A stretch of DNA of 64,000 nt. Origin: Dallia pectoralis (Eukaryota; Chordata; Actinopteri; Esociformes; Umbridae). The stretch lies in NCBI GenBank assembly GCA_029465975.1, contig CM055728.1, forward strand, positions 10,704,292-10,768,291. The letters are read 5' to 3'. The position numbers and the translations under genes were made by a program. Position 1 is the first letter of the stretch. Each line of letters opens with the position of its first letter. Under the pieces are notes generated by a model. That model worked only from the letters and a program-made list of their open reading frames with translations, had not been told where the DNA came from and did not search any database. Shown piece by piece: positions 59,883-64,000 of the stretch.

Positions 59883-60369
59883 TACATACATATACATACA
59901 CATATATATACACATATCTCCCACACTGGCGGCCGTCTCCTTCCAAAAACCCAAACCTCAGAACATATGGCTGCATCTCATTAAACTGCCGCCGCTCACC
60001 TACAAACCACCCCAGTGAAGTGCTTTAGGGGCTACCACCCACACACACACATGCACACGCACGCCCATACGCACCCACGCACACACACACCCACATGCAC
60101 ACACAAATAATAAATGACAGACAGGCGGATTCTTGGATCAACTGTTTGATAGATGATAGATCGATCAATAGATAGGTCAGCACACGACAGATTGATTAAT
60201 TGATTGCTTCCTTGAAGATGCCTTGGGCTGACAAACAGCTCCATGTTCTGGGATCATCCAGAGAGACAATAACTACACTGTTCACGTCATTCAGCTTTCA
60301 GCTTTGAGGGCCCGCGGGCACCACAGCCGCGGGCTCAGGTGTCCCCAAACGAGGCCTCTCAACTAGAGC

Positions 60370-60640
60370 ATCCTTCATTCATCATCGTCTGCGGAGCGTA
60401 GAAATGAAACGCGGGAAAAAACCAAAGCACTTTTACCAGCGTCTCAGATTCAGGGAGCAGAGACACTTCATCAAACAACAGATCACCAAAACACACTTCG
60501 AGGAGAAAAATAACTTTCGGTATCTTTCCGCAGATGATAAGAACCATTTTTCAAAGACCAACTATAATGGAATTTATAAAAAGGCAATTTCACCCTTGGG
60601 TAGCAATGGGGCAGCCCGGGGGCGGGGTTTATTTTGTTTC
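60370..60640. promoter_or_regulatory. Candidate upstream conserved non-coding element
   Basis: Repeat-free, non-decayed-looking sequence upstream of the cadherin gene. It contains an 84-codon open frame (60404-60655, MKRGKKPKHFYQ...) with no family resemblance that I recognise. Either a regulatory element or a chance frame. Confidence 0.2.
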
Positions 60641-62184
60641 ATAATGTTGATTTCCTGATTGTAAACACACTGCCAGGGCCTACGGCGCGTTGCCACTACA
60701 GCGTGCCTCTAATGGATCTACCTCAGGGGGATCCGGGTTTTCAGGTGTGCAGTGTCGTCAACCTAGTTTCCGTGTCCTCTGAAAACAGGACTGCAGGGAC
60801 AACGCTCAGGACGTTCGTACGCCTGCCCCTTCGAGTTGCCGTCGTGTCTCCCGGAGCAATTGCCGGAAAAAACTTTACCAAAGTGGACAAGTGCTACTTG
60901 CGTCACGTGTGTGGAAAACGTAAACGTGCGTGTGCTCGTGTTTATGTCCGTTGTTTCGTTTCAGCTTTAGTGACAGCACAGAGACGCGTTAAGCCACGCT
61001 GTGCTGGTACCAAAAGACAGAGATAAGGTTCACCATCGCCTGGCGGAGGAGTCCTCAATTTTCTACCGTCAGTGTCGAGGGGCGCAGAGGTCGGGTGGAA
61101 ATCACAACTCGACCTTTGCACCTGTGCCCCACGATGGCCCTTGTAAATAAATGTTTATCGGACTAGCCTGACCCGTGTGACGGTGAGACGGGATCACAGA
61201 TTGAGCATTAATGGAATTATCTGAGTGTTCCATCCGGCCGTTTGTGAGCGGGGCGTAACTCCAGGGGTGGGGGATGAAACGCCTCGTGGCTAAAGACAAT
61301 ATTGACAATATCCATTTCCTCCCCCGGTTACATTTCATTACGTCGTGTCGTTCTGACATGGTCGTGCCTAACGCAACCCGAGATTAATTGAATGTCTTCT
61401 GTTCTCGGAGGGCGAATTACTCCGTTCAATCAGCGTCCCTCTGCGTGAAGATGCTCCGGAGGAGAATTTGCCGTGTAATAGATGACCTTTATGTTTTCCG
61501 GCGTGGGTTCCAGACCCATTTGAGACACTTTCCCGTCCGGGAACTCTTTATCCGCTACCACGTCTTCACCACTTTCTTGTTGATATTTCATGAAAAACTA
61601 GATATTAAATCGGACATCTGATATGATTATAAAGCAACTATCTGAAGAATCTACTTTTGGTTGTTCATTCGTGATGACGGGGTTATGGCCACTCAGAGAC
61701 ACAGTGGGATGTAGAGTATAACGTGAAACATATCCACTTGTTGCGTAGGACTACAGTGTTACTGGGGTTGGAAGGAAAATAAGACTTTCAATTTGCACTG
61801 CAACTTAACCTGCCCAAAACCTTCAAACATCGTAATTTGAACTCTGTAAGCTCTTTTCAAGTCAGGTTTCCAGCGGTGATACGCACTCCAGCAAATGGTT
61901 TTTGTTGTTTGTTGTTTGGCTATATTCTCACAGGGAGAAGTGGGTTGAATGGAAAGTAGAACAGCTCTTTGGCAGACTTCCATTTGTGCAACATAGCTTC
62001 AAATACTATTGACCGGTGACCGGTCTTCATTAGTTATTTTATAACCCACTGATCGTTACAAACATCAGTTGCCCAGCACTAAACCCTGTGAGGCAGCCAC
62101 GTTAAATACAAAACAGTGCCATTGTTAGATGCTGTATATTTGCCCACTTAGTAAGGAATCGGTTCTTTCCACGACTTTAACGTG

Positions 62185-62846
62185 TGAATCATTTCTAATC
62201 CTAACCCCATGATATAATTTGTGAATCATTTCTAACTCATCCCCATGATATAACGTTGTGAATCATTTCTAACTTTCCATGATATAACCTGTGAATCATT
62301 TCTAACTCACCCTCATGATATAATGTGTGAATCATTTCTTACTCACCCCCATGATATAACGGTGTGAATCGTTCCTAACTGGGCATGATATAATGTGTGA
62401 ATCATTTCCAACTCATCCCCATGAAATAATGTTTGAATCGTTTCTAACTGCGCATGATATAATGTGTGAATAATTTCCAACGCATCCCCATGATATAATG
62501 TGTGAATCGTTTCTAAATCTGCATGATATAATGTGTGAATCATTTTCAACTCATCCCCATGATATAATGTGTGAATCATTTTCAACTCATCCCAATGATA
62601 TAATGTGTCAATCATTTCCAACACATCCCCATGATATAATGTGTGAATCGTTTTAACTCCGCCTGATATAATGTGTGAATCATTTTCAACTCATCCAAAT
62701 GATATAATGTGTGAATCATTTTCAACTCATCCCCATGATATAATGTGTGAATCATTTCCAACTCATCCCCATGATATAATGTGTGAATCATTTCCAACTC
62801 ATCCCCATGATATAAAGTGTGAATCATTTCCAACTCATCCCCATAA
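62185..62846. repeat. Roughly 30-37-bp irregular minisatellite
   Basis: Units contain GTGTGAATCATTTCCAACTC and CATCCCCATGATATAAT. Shorter copies with GTTTCTAACTGCGCATG alternate with longer ones in part of the array. More diverged than the intronic arrays. Confidence 0.93.
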
Positions 62847-63053
62847 TGACGATGACAGTATGAAATAAAGTGTGGACTATTACTGTAGGCTACCACGGCC
62901 ACTTCAATCACAATGGGATAATATTTCTGTCTCCGGAACAACTTGAAGTTAAAACCCATTGTCTTGTTTTTTAGACAGAAACTTTGGCTTAGCCTTGAAC
63001 TGGTTTCGAAATAGCCCACATAACCTCACTCTGGCTAGATCTATCTGTGCGTG

Positions 63054-63092
<39 letters not shown>

Positions 63093-64000
63093 GTACAGTA
63101 GTTAAACAGTCCACAGCAAGCTCTGCATGAATTATGCATGGCGTTGTGTAGTTACAGGGTGCCATGCGTGGTCCCAGCAATTTATTGCTCCGGTAATAGC
63201 AGGCGGAAGTCGAGGCTGTCAGAAATTCCCACCAGTTACATCCTACATCTCCAATTCCTGTTTGACAATATGTTTTACTTAGTGGATGATACAACTAGAT
63301 GAACACACATCCAATTAATGAGCTTATTACAGCCATTTTCCATGAAAGGACAAGGTTAATGTTTTGTATCCAGTGGGTTTGTATGCATGATGTTCAAATG
63401 AGCCAGGGGAAAGTGGAATTACATTTTTTTTTTACAATTGCTAAGTCGCACCTCTTGATATCCCAACCCATGTTCCCAAAACTTTGATCTTAGAACCAAA
63501 TCTTCTGACTACATTGACCCCTAACTCTTCTGGCAAATCAAACAATCGGTTCAAGGCCATTTTACCTGTGCTTAAAAGCAAACAATGTTTTTTAGATCAT
63601 ACTGTGTAGTCCGTCCATATATAAACACTACAGAGTATTCATTCAACGCTACAACAAAATAGAGTGCAGAAAGTACAGGGCAAGTTGTCTTTTTTATTGC
63701 TCACATAGTTTCCTGGAAGCATGGCTCATTTTCTTTAAACTCTAAACACAAATGCAAGAAAATCTCACCCAAAACTTCACAAACTTTTTGCTAAAGCAGA
63801 AAATGCAGTCAAAACGATATTGTCTCCTCCCAAAAGGAAATGTTGTCATTTAGTGACACGGTCACTCAACCAAATGAAAAGTAATGTATTGTAATGTAAA
63901 CTCGTATGTGCGCAAAACATTAAACGACAACCTCTTTAGTATGCCTTTTGCATTTTCAGTGTTACGCTACATACTGTACGTACAGTAGCCCGTTGTAAAC
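62847..64000. other. Upstream flank, unique DNA to the window end
   Basis: Only the (GT)n tract at 63053-63088 stands out. No gene recognised. Confidence 0.45.
63053..63088. repeat. (GT)n microsatellite
   Basis: About 35 bp of GT following GTGCGTGCAT. Confidence 0.95.

Larger units (their letters stand above)
58144..62184. other. Upstream flank, mostly unique DNA
   Basis: Contains the SINE at 58788, the 25-bp repeat at 58994 and the CA tract at 59804. The parts 60280-61640 are complex and CpG-containing; open frames at 60634-61026 and 61388-61621 have no recognised domain. Confidence 0.45.

Noticed and set aside
60634..61026. 130-codon frame in upstream DNA
   Set aside because: No recognised family or start context; likely chance in CpG-rich sequence.

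Overview
The window is vertebrate genomic DNA, most likely from a ray-finned fish close to pike or salmon. Three things suggest this: two Tc1-like copies that look like the family abundant in salmonid and esocid genomes, a tRNA-derived SINE with the common teleost 3' tail, and a Tx1/L1-type LINE with a CCHC ORF1. The lineage is inferred from remembered repeat families and no search was run. There is no prokaryotic gene organisation. Most long open frames are by-products of tandem repeats whose period is a multiple of three or that lack stop triplets.

The one host gene I can support is on the minus strand. Exon 1 (coding part 52303-52353) has a good Kozak context and starts a signal peptide that runs into a GT donor. 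Exon 2 (50418-50523) has a clear acceptor and donor and encodes the start of a classical cadherin prodomain. The two join in phase. Everything left of 50418, about 50 kb, would then be intron 2, which is known to be very large in classical cadherins such as CDH2 and CDH4. The right-hand 11 kb would be 5' UTR, promoter and upstream DNA.

Intron 2 is full of tandem repeats. By my tally minisatellites cover about 14 kb (roughly a fifth) of the window. The largest are a 30-bp array (31141-33575), a 51-bp array (40179-42424), a roughly 22-bp array (28672-29754), a 56-bp array (45118-45960) and a nearly perfect 29-bp array (47596-48313). Intron 2 also holds a hAT-type element with terminal inverted repeats and 8-bp target duplications (6465-7172), two internally deleted Tc1-like copies (25195-26031, 33841-34948), a cluster of nested palindromes (28150-28352), and a perfect 26-bp inverted repeat (49028-49085). 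Between the repeats lie stretches of complex, sometimes CpG-rich sequence that could contain enhancers.

The upstream side carries an AT-rich minisatellite next to the presumed promoter (52609-53292). Further out is an unusual composite between two (CT)n tracts. It consists of a broken LINE ORF1 (55014-56273), then an internally deleted but frame-open copy of a carbohydrate sulfotransferase most like CHST14 (56393-56905), then an AATAAA-bearing tail. It reads like a LINE in which ORF2 has been replaced by a captured host mRNA, and it is the most unusual structure in the window.
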